This document shows, in pieces, positions 45,032 through 53,584 of a stretch of DNA of 64,000 nt (positions are counted from its first letter, which is position 1; the number at the start of each line of letters is the position of its first letter). Both the position numbers and the translations under genes were made by a program. The notes below the pieces were generated by a model. That model did no database searches. It was given only the letters and a program-made list of their open reading frames with translations, and was not told the origin of the DNA. Source of the stretch: Salicibibacter cibarius (GTDB lineage Bacteria; Bacillota; Bacilli; Bacillales; Marinococcaceae); assembly GCF_016495725.1 (NCBI RefSeq), contig NZ_CP054705.1, positions 3,720,001-3,784,000 on the forward strand, written 5' to 3'.

Positions 45032-46255
45032 TTACAGGATAAGCATACCGGCAATCGCGCCGTTCATTAAATTACCGAGAATCGCGGCAATCAACGCTCG
45101 CGGACCGTACTGGGCAATTTCCTGCCGGCGTTCCGGCACAAGTGCCCCTAAACCGCCGATCATAATCGCGATCGTACCGATGTTGGCAAACCCGCAGAGG
45201 GCAAAAGTTGCAATCGCGATCGTTCTCGGATCCGTAATCGCTCCGGCTTCCATGGCTTCAATGAGCGTGCCGAAACCGACAAATTCGTTGATAATCGTTT
45301 TCTCCGCAATCATCTGGCCGACGAGCGTCGCTTGTTCCCAAGGGACACCGATTAAAAATGCCAAAGGAGAAAAGACAAAGCCGAATATGGTGGCGATCGT
45401 CAAATCTTGACTGATGAGCCCCAACCCAATATCAAGCAATTCTACAAGCGATACGAAGGCAAGCACCATTGCACCAACGTTCAAAGCCAGCCGCAGCCCA
45501 TCGGTCGTCCCTCTTGCCGCCGCATCAATGACATTTCTTGTGTCTTTATCTCTTTCGAGTTTAACATCATCCGTCGTCTTACTGTGTTCCGATTCGGGAA
45601 TGACCATTTTAGCCATGACCAATCCGGCAGGTGCTGCCATAAAACTCGCGACGATCAAGTAATCCACCGGTGCTCCCATGGCGACCAGACCACCGAGAAC
45701 GGAACCGGCAACGGTGCCCAATCCAACGGTCATAACCGTAAAGAATTCCGAGCGTGTCATTTGATTCAAATAAGGTTTAATCGTAAGCGGAGATTCCGTA
45801 ATTCCAACGAAGATATTCGCAGTTGCGGCAATGGATTCCACTTTACTCGTCCCTAAGACTTTTGAAATGAGACCGCCCAGGATTTTAATCAACCAGGGCA
45901 TAAACCCTATGTAAAACAGCACACCCATTAAAGCAGCGAAGAAAATGATAACAGACAAAACATGAATGAAAAACGTGTTGCCATTGTTGAGCGCCATTAA
46001 ATCTTCCCCGAACAAAAAGTCAATCCCTGCATCTGCAGCGCCTAAAATGCCGGTTACAAATTGACTGAGCACAGCTAGCACTTCCTCGCCTACACCCCAT
46101 CCGAGGAAAAGCAAACCGATGGCAATTTGAATCGCCAAGGCGCCTAAAACAGTCCTTACATTAATGTTCTTCCGGTCCACAGAAAGCAAGAAAGCGAGCC
46201 CCAACAATACAACAATTGCGATAAGCCCCCATGCAATGTTGCCCAATAACTCCAT
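45032..46255 (-). CDS. nupC: Concentrative nucleoside transporter, NupC family
   Basis: 407 residues, about ten helices. Family blocks GITESPLTIKPYLNQMTRSE and FALCGFANIGTIAIMIGG carry the nucleoside- and cation-binding residues. Imports nucleosides with protons or sodium, and could feed pdp at 0.6-1.9 kb. The start at 46255 (MELLGN) is chosen for GGGAGGAGCG upstream; the longer frame has no site. Confidence 0.93.
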   Translation of the reverse strand: MELLGNIAWGLIAIVVLLGLAFLLSVDRKNINVRTVLGALAIQIAIGLLFLGWGVGEEVLAVLSQFVTGILGAADAGIDFLFGEDLMALNNGNTFFIHVLSVIIFFAALMGVLFYIGFMPWLIKILGGLISKVLGTSKVESIAATANIFVGITESPLTIKPYLNQMTRSEFFTVMTVGLGTVAGSVLGGLVAMGAPVDYLIVASFMAAPAGLVMAKMVIPESEHSKTTDDVKLERDKDTRNVIDAAARGTTDGLRLALNVGAMVLAFVSLVELLDIGLGLISQDLTIATIFGFVFSPLAFLIGVPWEQATLVGQMIAEKTIINEFVGFGTLIEAMEAGAITDPRTIAIATFALCGFANIGTIAIMIGGLGALVPERRQEIAQYGPRALIAAILGNLMNGAIAGMLIL

Positions 46256-46379
46256 ATCTCGCGCTCCTCCCGTAAAATTTTTTGATTCATTGAAAATAAG
46301 TGCTTGTATGAACAAGTAGGCTTAACGTTAGATTACCATGGTCATGGTGCCTACCACAATAAGCGCATCAACATTTCCG

Positions 46380-46841
46380 TCAGCGACCATTCTTACGGTT
46401 GCGGGCAAGTTCGATGATTTGCTTTTCTTCTTCCGTTTCCCCGAATACTGCAGGTACCTTTGCCGGCTTTCCTTGATCATCAATTGCTACCATCGTCACA
46501 AAAGAGGTAGTCGTTGTTTTCATGTCTCCGGTCGCCGGATTTTCTACACTTACATGCACATAAACGACCATCGATGTCCGTCCGGTTGATGCTACCCATG
46601 CTTCAACATTAACAAGATCTCCTGATTTTACGGCTGCATGGAAATCAACGCTATCCACCGAAGCCGTGACAACGATTTCACCTGAATGCCGCATAGCCGC
46701 GATTGCCGCTGCCTCGTCAATATAGGCGAGAACATTTCCGCCGAAAATTGTTTGCAGATGATTCGTATCCGATGGGCTTACCAGGTGCGATTGAAGTGTA
46801 TGGGAACGGGATATTGGTTGCGTTTCTTTTCGTTTACTCAT
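46380..46841 (-). CDS. Acyl-CoA thioesterase (hotdog fold, YkhA-like)
   Basis: 153 residues. The hotdog helix contains NHLQTIFGGNVLAYIDEAAAIAA (the Asp/Gly-rich active region) and the following strand VTASVDSVDFHAAVKSGD, as in YkhA/YciA/BACH thioesterases. Hydrolyses acyl-CoA, perhaps balancing acyl-CoA pools. GGAAGGTG precedes the ATG at 46841. Single gene. Confidence 0.9.
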   Translation of the reverse strand: MSKRKETQPISRSHTLQSHLVSPSDTNHLQTIFGGNVLAYIDEAAAIAAMRHSGEIVVTASVDSVDFHAAVKSGDLVNVEAWVASTGRTSMVVYVHVSVENPATGDMKTTTTSFVTMVAIDDQGKPAKVPAVFGETEEEKQIIELARNRKNGR

Positions 46842-46989
46842 GACGAACACCTTCCTATATCATAATTACCTTATTAAACCTACATTTTTTGATGTGGTTC
46901 GTCAAATGTGATTGCGCTATCACAGCGGGCGAGGACATTTTGAGCACGATTCGCTTTGTTTTTGTCCCCACCTACCCCAAGTGTGGACA

Positions 46990-47190
46990 CTTTACCCGCG
47001 ATTCACCTTATTTTTGCCCCGGATCAATCATACGGTTAGTGACCCTTTCATCGTTCCCCTCTCTGCTGTTCGGGTGTTAATTGTATGATTAGTGACCCTT
47101 CGAGCGTGTTTTTACTGCTGTTCGGGTGCTAATTACGTAGTTAGTGACCCTTCTACCCAGTTTTCACTAATGTTCGGGTCCTAACCCGCA
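46990..47190. repeat. 52-bp-period array, family C
   Basis: TTCGGG anchors at 47069, 47121 and 47173 are exactly 52 apart, with a decayed unit at about 47017. Each unit has a near palindrome GGGTGCTAATTACGTAGTTAGTGACCC (27 bases in its best copy, in parts variable). The sequence is unrelated to families A and B but keeps their period. No gene is seen between 46842 and 47240. Confidence 0.88.
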
Positions 47191-47240
47191 ATTGTACGTC
47201 TCCGTTCGAGCAAAAACCACCGGCGCATATGCCTAGTGGT

Positions 47241-47380
47241 AATGTAAAACCCTTCGCCGGGTTTTGTAGCCCAATTTTCCCGGCTTTCATGTACTTGATG
47301 AGAAGCGGACACGGCCGGTATTTTTCACGGAGTGTTTCATATAAATAATTCATGTTACGCAGGTGGCTATCGATAATCAA
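47241..47380 (-). pseudogene. 3' fragment of a 3-hydroxybutyryl-CoA dehydrogenase gene
   Basis: Reads DSHLRNMNYLYETLREKYR then PCPLLIKYMKAGKIG, nearly the same as the C-terminus of the dehydrogenase at 17.77-18.6 kb (SRLRNMNYLYETLGEKYR, PCPLLIKYVKAGKLG). The frame drifts after that, and nothing of the first ~230 residues remains. It abuts the hairpin element at 47388, so it is a leftover of a duplicated or relocated hbd. Confidence 0.85.
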
Positions 47381-47387
47381 ATACAGC

Positions 47388-47480
47388 TATTAGAAAACTT
47401 GGCTTCCGCCAAGCTTTGATGGCGAAAGCCTTAGTTGCACTTATGCAGGTAATAAATTTGATTTATACTTTCTTACCTGC
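47388..47480 (+). repeat. Hairpin repeat element, uninterrupted copy
   Basis: TATTAGAAAACTTGGCTT leads into a stem (GGCTTCCGCCA with TGGCGAAAGCC). Then comes a second stem, GCAGGTAA (47445-47452) with TTACCTGC (47473-47480), around TTTGATTTATACTTTC. The same element is at 57762-57855, and a third copy is split by the group II intron at 36.5/38.5 kb. Within the first part CTTGGC can also pair with GCCAAG, giving two competing hairpins. Confidence 0.8.
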
Positions 47481-47484
47481 TAAA

Positions 47485-47523
47485 AAAAGCCAAGCCCATT
47501 CAGTTGAGCTTGACCTTTCGGGA
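47485..47523 (-). terminator. Terminator after the quinone oxidoreductase gene
   Basis: Minus strand: AAGGTCAAGCTC...GGGCTTGGCTTTTTTT, an imperfect stem with a T run, 20-50 bases after the stop at 47541. Confidence 0.75.
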
Positions 47524-47540
47524 CATTCATGCTGTAGGCG

Positions 47541-48524
47541 TTAAGATTGCACTTCCAAAATAATTTTGCCTCTCGTTTTTCTGCCTTCCATGAGCTCATG
47601 CACACGCGCGGCCTCTTCAAGAGGAAACGTATGACCAATCTGCAGCTCTAGCTCTCCCTTTTGCAAATGGGTAAACAACGTTTCCAAACTAGCCTGCATT
47701 AACGCTTGCCTTCGCATGATTTGCGGCAAAAAGAAGCCGATAACGGATTGATTTTTTTCCATAAGCCGACCGGCATTAAGTTTGCTTTGTTCGCCACTCG
47801 CGGAACCGAAGATAACGAGGCGCCCGAAGCGGCCGAGCACTCGGAGTGTTTTCTCGAAAATATCTCCTCCGGCCATTTCCATGGCGACGTCCACGCCCTT
47901 GCCGTCCGTTGCCTCAAGGACTTCTTTTTCCCAACCTTCTTGGGTATAATTGATGCCCACATCAGCACCTAATCGCTTGGCATCCGCCAACTTTTCTTCC
48001 GTGCTTGCCGTCGCTATTACTTTGCCGGCGCCGTGCAATTTTGCCAGTTGAACAGCGATGCTGCCGACACCACCCGCGGCCGCGTGAACAAGAACGGTCT
48101 CTCCTTCTGCCATTTGGCCCATCGTTATCAACACGTGATAGGCACTCAACCCTTGTAACGGCAAGGCAGCCGCGGTAGAGAAATCCAATGTGTCCCCGAG
48201 GGGGATTAACCCACGCTCATCCGCCGTTACATATTCGGCATATGCCCCCGACCCTGTCATTGTAACGACACGGGAACCCGGCTTCACACTCGTCACTTCG
48301 GGACCGACTTCCTGTACGACGCCTGCCAATTCTGCTCCGGGGATAAACGGAAGCGGCGTTGGCACAACATATTGCCCTCTCCGTCGTGCGGTGTCCGCAT
48401 AATTGACGCCCACACGATGAACGGCAATTAAGACTTCGCGTCCTTCCGGTTTCGGTCGCTCTACATCCACTGTTTCCAATACTTCCGGCCCGCCATAGTT
48501 CGAGAATTGAATTGCTTTCATTTT
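47541..48524 (-). CDS. NADPH:quinone oxidoreductase-like medium-chain reductase
   Basis: 327 residues of the zinc-independent MDR family (QOR type). N-terminal GroES-like domain starting MKAIQFSNYGGPEVLE; nucleotide motif HAAAGGVGSIAVQLAKLHGA. No zinc-binding cysteines. Reduces quinones or enoyl-type substrates with NADPH. The start at 48524 follows AAAGGTG. Last gene of a minus-strand cluster with two SDR genes and a TetR regulator. Confidence 0.87.
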   Translation of the reverse strand, partial: KMKAIQFSNYGGPEVLETVDVERPKPEGREVLIAVHRVGVNYADTARRRGQYVVPTPLPFIPGAELAGVVQEVGPEVTSVKPGSRVVTMTGSGAYAEYVTADERGLIPLGDTLDFSTAAALPLQGLSAYHVLITMGQMAEGETVLVHAAAGGVGSIAVQLAKLHGAGKVIATASTEEKLADAKRLGADVGINYTQEGWEKEVLEATDGKGVDVAMEMAGGDIFEKTLRVLGRFGRLVIFGSASGEQSKLNAGRLMEKNQSVIGFFLPQIMRRQALMQASLETLFTHLQKGELELQIGHTFPLEEAARVHELMEGRKTRGKIILEVQS

Positions 48525-48544
48525 ATCACCTTTTCGCCTTTCAA

Positions 48545-49303
48545 TTATTTTATGAGCCAACCGCCATCGGCAAGAACATCAGAACCGACCATATACGATG
48601 CTTCCGTTGAAGCGACAAACGCAATGATATTGGCTATCTCTGCTGATTGCCCCACTCGTTTTAACGCCGTGTTCCGTTCAATGGCTTTGGAAAACCGTTC
48701 ATTCGTCAACGCATCTTCAGTTAGCGGCGTTTCCACAAATCCCGGTGACACCGAGTTCACCCGAATGCCGTACGGCGCAAGTTCGAGAGCAAGCGCTTTT
48801 GTGAAATTAAGCGCCCCCGCCTTCGCCGAACTGTAATGGGGGATCTGCGCACCGGCTTGATGCCCGGATAACGAAGCCACATTCACAATCGCGCGTGGTC
48901 GATGCTCCGTTTCTTTTTCCGCTTGTCTGATCATTAAAGCGCCGAGTGCCTGCGAAGAAAGAAACACGCTTTTCAAATTCACATCCTGCATGGCGTCCCA
49001 ATCTCCCTCTGCCGTTTCCATGATCGGGGAATGTTTAGATCCGCCTACGCCGTTGATCAGCACGTCCAATGTTTCACATTCCGCTTCTACAAAAGAGACA
49101 AGCTTATCTACCTCTTCCTTTTTCGTCACATCGGCGGGAAAAATGACCGCCCCCGGGACTTTTGTAGCCACATGTTGTAATTTCTCTTTCGTCCGGCCCA
49201 CTAAAATTACTTTTGCCCCTTCATTGGCGAGCCGAACGGCTGTCTCTTCCCCAATGCCACTCCCTGCACCTGTTATCAAGGCCGTCATATCTTTAAATCT
49301 CAT
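48545..49303 (-). CDS. Short-chain dehydrogenase/reductase
   Basis: 252 residues. TGAGSGIGEE nucleotide motif, NGVGG (usual NNAG), catalytic Ser in VNVASLSG, Tyr-Lys in HYSSAKAGA, and SPGFVETPL. Start at 49303 by AAGGAGAGG. Acts on a hydroxyl/keto substrate with NAD(P). With the TetR regulator and partner SDR it probably handles fatty-acyl or hydroxyacyl intermediates. Confidence 0.88.
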   Translation of the reverse strand: MRFKDMTALITGAGSGIGEETAVRLANEGAKVILVGRTKEKLQHVATKVPGAVIFPADVTKKEEVDKLVSFVEAECETLDVLINGVGGSKHSPIMETAEGDWDAMQDVNLKSVFLSSQALGALMIRQAEKETEHRPRAIVNVASLSGHQAGAQIPHYSSAKAGALNFTKALALELAPYGIRVNSVSPGFVETPLTEDALTNERFSKAIERNTALKRVGQSAEIANIIAFVASTEASYMVGSDVLADGGWLIK

Positions 49304-49316
49304 TGTGTCCTCTCCT

Positions 49317-49880
49317 TCACGATTGAATGCCGTGCAACACCATATCGACGAAAACACCTGCTACTTCTTCATCGCTGTATTTCCCTTCAGGGTTAAACCA
49401 TTGATAGCTCCAATTTATTACACCGAGGATCGCGAGCGTGACGATGGGCGGATTCAGATCACTGCGAAATTCTTGTGCTGCAATTCCCTCTCGGACAATC
49501 TCTTCGGTCCGTTCTCTTACTTGATTGCGCTTGCGTGCAATTTCCGTGTAACTCTCTGCACTCACATGACGCATTTCCCGAAAAATAATATTGGCACTTG
49601 AGCGATGATGTTTTATTTTCATGACCATTAAGTAGACAACACCGACGAGTTTATCCCTGTTACTTTTTGTTTCATCTTCTGAGAGTTCTTCAATATTCCG
49701 AACCAACTCATCGATATAATCAAAATGGATTTCGGTTAACAATTCTTCTTTACTGGAAAAATAGTAATAGAATGTTCCTTTGGTGACTTCCAGCGAACGA
49801 ACGATATCTTGTATGGATGTTTCTTTAAATCCTTTTTCCCCGAATAATTGAATGCTTGCTTTCTTTATTTTTTCTCTCAT
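49317..49880 (-). CDS. TetR-family transcription regulator
   Basis: 187 residues. N-terminal helix-turn-helix TSIQDIVRSLEVTKGTFYYYFSSKEELL is a textbook TetR domain; the C-terminal ligand domain includes NWSYQWFNPEGKYS, common in FadR-like acyl-CoA-responsive TetR proteins. It lies inside the oxidoreductase cluster, between the two SDR genes, and probably represses it. Possible operators are upstream of 50670. Confidence 0.88.
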   Translation of the reverse strand: MREKIKKASIQLFGEKGFKETSIQDIVRSLEVTKGTFYYYFSSKEELLTEIHFDYIDELVRNIEELSEDETKSNRDKLVGVVYLMVMKIKHHRSSANIIFREMRHVSAESYTEIARKRNQVRERTEEIVREGIAAQEFRSDLNPPIVTLAILGVINWSYQWFNPEGKYSDEEVAGVFVDMVLHGIQS

Positions 49881-49893
49881 TTTTCAGCCCTCG

Positions 49894-50670
49894 CTACATC
49901 AAGCTTGTCCCTCCGTCAACAACGACGACATCTCCGGTTATATACTTCGAAGCGTCGGATGCAAGAAAGAGGGTGGCTCCTTTCAAATCGTCATCTCCGC
50001 CAAAACGGCGAAGCGGTGTAAACGTCAGCATTGCTTGGCTGTTTTTGTCCATCAGTTCCTTTGACATTTTCGTCTTAAACCAGCCCGGGGCAATGGCATT
50101 GACATTAATATTATGACGCCCCCATTTTACGGCTAAATCTTTCGTGAAGTTAATGACCGCGCCTTTGCTCGTATTGTAGGGAATTGTATCCATCATTTCC
50201 GGCATCGAGCTTTTCAGGGCAGCAACCGATGAAATGTTAATAATTCGCCCTCCCCCTTGTTCGATCATCACTCGGCCGACCGCCTGGCTCATGAGAAAAG
50301 TGCCGGTAATGTTGACATTAATCACCTTTTGCCAAGCTTCCAACGGCACGTCAACAACCGCCGCCCCCCAAGTTGCGCCGCTGTTGTTGATCAGAATATC
50401 AATGGAGCCGAACGTCTCTTGCGTTTTTGCGACGAGATTATCCACGTCTTCTTGGTCGGTCACATCGCATTGCAGAGCCAGTGTTTCCACTCCGTATTCA
50501 TCTTTCAGTTCTTTGGCCACGTCTTCGCAGTTTTCCACCCTGCGTGAGCAGAGCACAACGTTAGCCCCGGACTCTGCCATCGTTTCTGCAAATTGGGCGC
50601 CGAGGCCTCGACCGCCACCGGTAACAATGGCTGTTTTTCCTTTGATGTTAAAAAGATCCAATACACTCAT
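49894..50670 (-). CDS. Short-chain dehydrogenase/reductase
   Basis: 258 residues from MSVLDLFNIKG at 50670, behind AAGGGAGG. TGGGRGLGAQ, NNSGATWG, NISSVAAL and PYNTSKGAV are the SDR cofactor and Ser-Tyr-Lys elements. The C-terminal DGGTSLM closes the domain. Similar to gluconate-5-dehydrogenase/3-oxoacyl-ACP-reductase-like SDRs; substrate unknown. First gene of the TetR-controlled cluster. Confidence 0.88.
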   Translation of the reverse strand: MSVLDLFNIKGKTAIVTGGGRGLGAQFAETMAESGANVVLCSRRVENCEDVAKELKDEYGVETLALQCDVTDQEDVDNLVAKTQETFGSIDILINNSGATWGAAVVDVPLEAWQKVINVNITGTFLMSQAVGRVMIEQGGGRIINISSVAALKSSMPEMMDTIPYNTSKGAVINFTKDLAVKWGRHNINVNAIAPGWFKTKMSKELMDKNSQAMLTFTPLRRFGGDDDLKGATLFLASDASKYITGDVVVVDGGTSLM

Positions 50671-50739
50671 TAGATAACCTCCCTTAGGCTTTTTGAACAT
50701 ACAATGTCTATTAGGCTGTAAATTCTGAACCTTTTTCTG

Positions 50740-50757
50740 ATACTGACCATTTAGTAT
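50740..50757. promoter_or_regulatory. Small dyad upstream of the SDR/TetR cluster
   Basis: ATACT (50740-50744) and AGTAT (50753-50757) form a short inverted repeat about 70 bases before the SDR start, a candidate TetR operator. The palindrome is short, so chance is possible. Confidence 0.3.
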
Positions 50758-50818
50758 GGACATATTATAACATAAATTTAGTTTAATTAAACAAAAGTTT
50801 TCATAAAAACAGAAAAAA

Positions 50819-50869
50819 ATGCTTTGCTTGTTCAGGGTTGAAAAAAGAATCTGGTTGCAGGCAAAGCAT
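50819..50869. other. Nine-base inverted repeat upstream of the SDR cluster
   Basis: ATGCTTTGC and GCAAAGCAT, a perfect inverted repeat 33 bases apart, in the gap between the SDR and the coiled-coil gene. On the minus strand it lies just after the coiled-coil gene stop and might weakly terminate it, but no T run is present. Confidence 0.4.
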
Positions 50870-50891
50870 GAGCTTTGAAAAGACATGAGGG

Positions 50892-51320
50892 CTATAAGTT
50901 TTTCAAACGGTAAATTTCCCGAGAATGGTCTTTCACTTTTTCTTCAATGCCTGAAAAATCAACATCCAACAACCGCAACTGACGGTCAACAAAATCAAAA
51001 CGATCCTTGGTTTCGTTAAAACGAGTACTGATTTCTTTCCTTATACCTCTTTGACCATCGGTCAGCACTTTTTGGCCAACTTTCAACTCTTCGATGTTTT
51101 CATCCATTCTAGTCATTCTTTCTTCCATCGAAGTAACTTTTCCATCCATTGCAGTGATTCTTCCATCCATCGACGTCATTCTTTCTTCCATACGTGCTTG
51201 GCCTGATTTTAGACCTTGAATATCATCACTCATTCGTCCATATGAAGTTTTTAACTCCGTAATATCTTGACCCATATCATCCAATTTCGACAAAATTTGC
51301 TCTAACTTTTCTTCGCTCAT
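50892..51320 (-). CDS. Coiled-coil protein of unknown function
   Basis: 142 residues from MSEEKLEQILSKLDD at 51320 (AAAGGAGGGGAG upstream). Almost wholly a long coiled coil with repeats around ARMEERMTSMDGRITAMDG and a repeated MEERMT motif (heptad-like, 7- and 14-residue steps). No signal peptide or membrane helix. Similar short coiled-coil proteins are common and of unknown role in Bacillaceae. The longer upstream frame has no ribosome site. Confidence 0.7.
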   Translation of the reverse strand: MSEEKLEQILSKLDDMGQDITELKTSYGRMSDDIQGLKSGQARMEERMTSMDGRITAMDGKVTSMEERMTRMDENIEELKVGQKVLTDGQRGIRKEISTRFNETKDRFDFVDRQLRLLDVDFSGIEEKVKDHSREIYRLKNL

Positions 51321-51410
51321 CGCTCTCCCCTCCTTTTTTACAAAGATAATGCCATTTAATATCACAAGTGTACACGAACATGCATTCTTTGTCAACTAAA
51401 TTCAGAAAGA

Positions 51411-51449
51411 AAAACCCCCGTCGATCCAACGTGGGATCAACGGAGGTTT
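51411..51449 (-). terminator. katA terminator
   Basis: AAACCTCCGTTGATCC pairs with GGATCGACGGGGGTTT on the minus strand and is followed by T residues, about 20 bases past the catalase stop. Confidence 0.88.
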
Positions 51450-51469
51450 CATTGTTTCAGAGATATTAC

Positions 51470-52945
51470 TTACACATTCACTTTGCTCATGGAAATGCCA
51501 CATGCTTTAGCTACACCTTCGCCGTATGCAGGGTCAGCTTTGTAGCAATTACCGATGTGTCGGAGTTTAATGAATTCCGGCGCATCTGATATATCACGGG
51601 CAGTATTGGCAAATAATAATTCTTTTTGTTCATCGCTCATCAGATTGAATAATTTACCTGGTTGCTCGTAATAGTTATCATCATCTTCCCTGAAGTTATA
51701 CGCGTATGCATCGCCATTAATCTCCAGAGGTTCTTCTTTACGTTCCGGCGTTTCTCCCCATTCGCCGTAACTATTTGGCTCATAAGCAATTTTACTTCCG
51801 TGGTTGCCATCAACCCGCATAGCGCCGTCACGGTGATAGCTGTGAGCTGGGCATTTCGGTGCGTTAACCGGGATTTGATGATGGTTGACACCTAAACGGT
51901 AACGTTGCGCATCTCCATAGGAAAACAAGCGTCCTTGTAGCATTTTATCCGGAGAATAGCCAATGCCGGGAACAATATTTGTCGGCGCAAAAGCCGCTTG
52001 CTCTACTTCTGCAAAGTAGTTGTCCGGATTGCGATTGAGCACGAATTCCCCAACCGGAATCAATGGGAAGTCTTTTTTATACCATACTTTTGTAAGATCA
52101 AACGGGTTGTAAGGCATGTTTTTCGCTTCTTCTTCTGTCATGACCTGAATATAGAGCTTCCATTTCGGATAATCACCATTATCGATGCTTTCCAGTAAAT
52201 CTTTTTGGTTGCTCTCACGGTCTTTTCCAATTGTTTCTTCTGCTTCTTGGTCGGTTAAGTTCTCAATGCCTTGCTGTGATTTAAAGTGGAACTTCACCCA
52301 TACCCGTTCGTTGTCAGCATTAATCATGCTGTATGCATGGCTTCCGAATCCATGCATATGACGGAATGTTTTAGGGACGCCACGATCACTCATAACAATC
52401 GTCACCTGATGAAGAGCCTCAGGCAATGAGCTCCAAAAATCCCATTTGTTTTGGGCACTGCGCTGATTTGTGTACGGGTCACGTTTAACGGCGTGGTTTA
52501 AGTCCGGGAACTTGATTGGATCTCTGTGGAAGAAAACAGGGGTGTTATTGCCTACGAGATCCCAGACCCCTTCATCGGTATAAAATTTCAAAGCAAACCC
52601 GCGAATGTCGCGCTCATCATCTGCGGCACCGCGTTCACCGGCAACCGTTGAAAAGCGGGCGAACATGTCCGTTTGTTTGCCAACCTCAGAGAAAATATCC
52701 GCTTTTGTGTATTTTGTAATGTCATGGGTAACCGTGAACGTACCGTACGCGCCGGAACCTTTCGCGTGCATCCGCCGCTCCGGAATGACTTCCCGGTCGA
52801 AGTTTGCCATTTTCTCAAGAAACCAAAAGTCTTGCATAAGCATTGGACCGCGCGGTCCCGCTGTCTGAACATTTTGGTTGTCGGGAACCGGATTTCCAAA
52901 TGCCGTTGTCAGTTTCCTGTTTTCATTGTTTTTGTTTTCGCTCAT
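51470..52945 (-). CDS. katA: Monofunctional heme catalase
   Basis: Destroys hydrogen peroxide. 491 residues, small-subunit clade. Active-site His60 in [12 protein letters not shown], Asn in [11 protein letters not shown], and the heme-ligand Tyr in [19 protein letters not shown] precedes the ATG. The perR gene ends 59 bases upstream on the same strand, so the catalase is probably in the PerR regulon and perhaps co-transcribed. Confidence 0.96.
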   Translation of the reverse strand: MSENKNNENRKLTTAFGNPVPDNQNVQTAGPRGPMLMQDFWFLEKMANFDREVIPERRMHAKGSGAYGTFTVTHDITKYTKADIFSEVGKQTDMFARFSTVAGERGAADDERDIRGFALKFYTDEGVWDLVGNNTPVFFHRDPIKFPDLNHAVKRDPYTNQRSAQNKWDFWSSLPEALHQVTIVMSDRGVPKTFRHMHGFGSHAYSMINADNERVWVKFHFKSQQGIENLTDQEAEETIGKDRESNQKDLLESIDNGDYPKWKLYIQVMTEEEAKNMPYNPFDLTKVWYKKDFPLIPVGEFVLNRNPDNYFAEVEQAAFAPTNIVPGIGYSPDKMLQGRLFSYGDAQRYRLGVNHHQIPVNAPKCPAHSYHRDGAMRVDGNHGSKIAYEPNSYGEWGETPERKEEPLEINGDAYAYNFREDDDNYYEQPGKLFNLMSDEQKELLFANTARDISDAPEFIKLRHIGNCYKADPAYGEGVAKACGISMSKVNV

Positions 52946-53004
52946 GAAAAGCGCACCTCCAAGTGATTTTTAATAAAAAACAAGCCGCATGTTAAATTGA
53001 ATGC

Positions 53005-53415
53005 TTACTGCCATTCATTCCCTCGACAGTCCGCACACACCCCCTTTAACACAATATGATGAAAGTTAACGGGTTTATCAACGGTATAATTCGTTTCCTG
53101 AGCAACGGAGTTGAGCCATTCTTTCGGAAGATCCGCGTAGACCTCATCGATTTTCCCGCACTCCATGCACGTAATATGGTGGTGGTCGTCGATGTTAGCA
53201 TCATAGCGGCTGGCGTTATCTCCCAATTTCAATTCCGAAATATACTCCGCATCTACTAAGTAACGAAGCGAATTATAGATCGTGCCATAAGCGAAGTTTT
53301 GACCTCGCTCACGAAGCCGGTCCATAATTTCAACCGCTGTCGGATGATCTCCCGACTCCCGTATAACTTCATAAACAGCTTGTCTTTGGGGCGTATGATA
53401 AGCTTTTGCCGACAT
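53005..53415 (-). CDS. perR: Peroxide-responsive Fur-family repressor
   Basis: 136 residues. Winged helix, HHHITCMECGKIDEV (structural-zinc Cys pair and metal ligands) and C-terminal CADCRG (second Cys pair). These fit PerR rather than Fur or Zur, and the position next to katA agrees. Oxidation of a metal-ligand histidine releases it from DNA. The start at 53415 follows GAGGGGTG. Confidence 0.92.
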   Translation of the reverse strand: MSAKAYHTPQRQAVYEVIRESGDHPTAVEIMDRLRERGQNFAYGTIYNSLRYLVDAEYISELKLGDNASRYDANIDDHHHITCMECGKIDEVYADLPKEWLNSVAQETNYTVDKPVNFHHIVLKGVCADCRGNEWQ

Positions 53416-53441
53416 GTAATTCACCCCTCACATCTACTAAT

Positions 53442-53456
53442 TTATACTTAGTCTAA
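53442..53456. promoter_or_regulatory. PerR-box-like site upstream of perR
   Basis: TTATACTTAGTCTAA matches the PerR box TTATAATNATTATAA at 11 of 14 fixed positions and lies just before perR, as expected for autoregulation. Confidence 0.55.
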
Positions 53457-53584
53457 ATTTATGTCAAGACATACGCTCTCTATAATTTCGGGCTGCAATG
53501 CATACAAAAAATTGTCATCATCGATTTATACACAAAAAGTGTGATAGTGTTATGATAAGGAAAACAGATTCAGAGGTGAAAAAA

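Noticed and set aside
47153-47380. 75-residue protein-coding gene
   Set aside because: It is a fragment of hbd joined to unrelated sequence, without a start signal.
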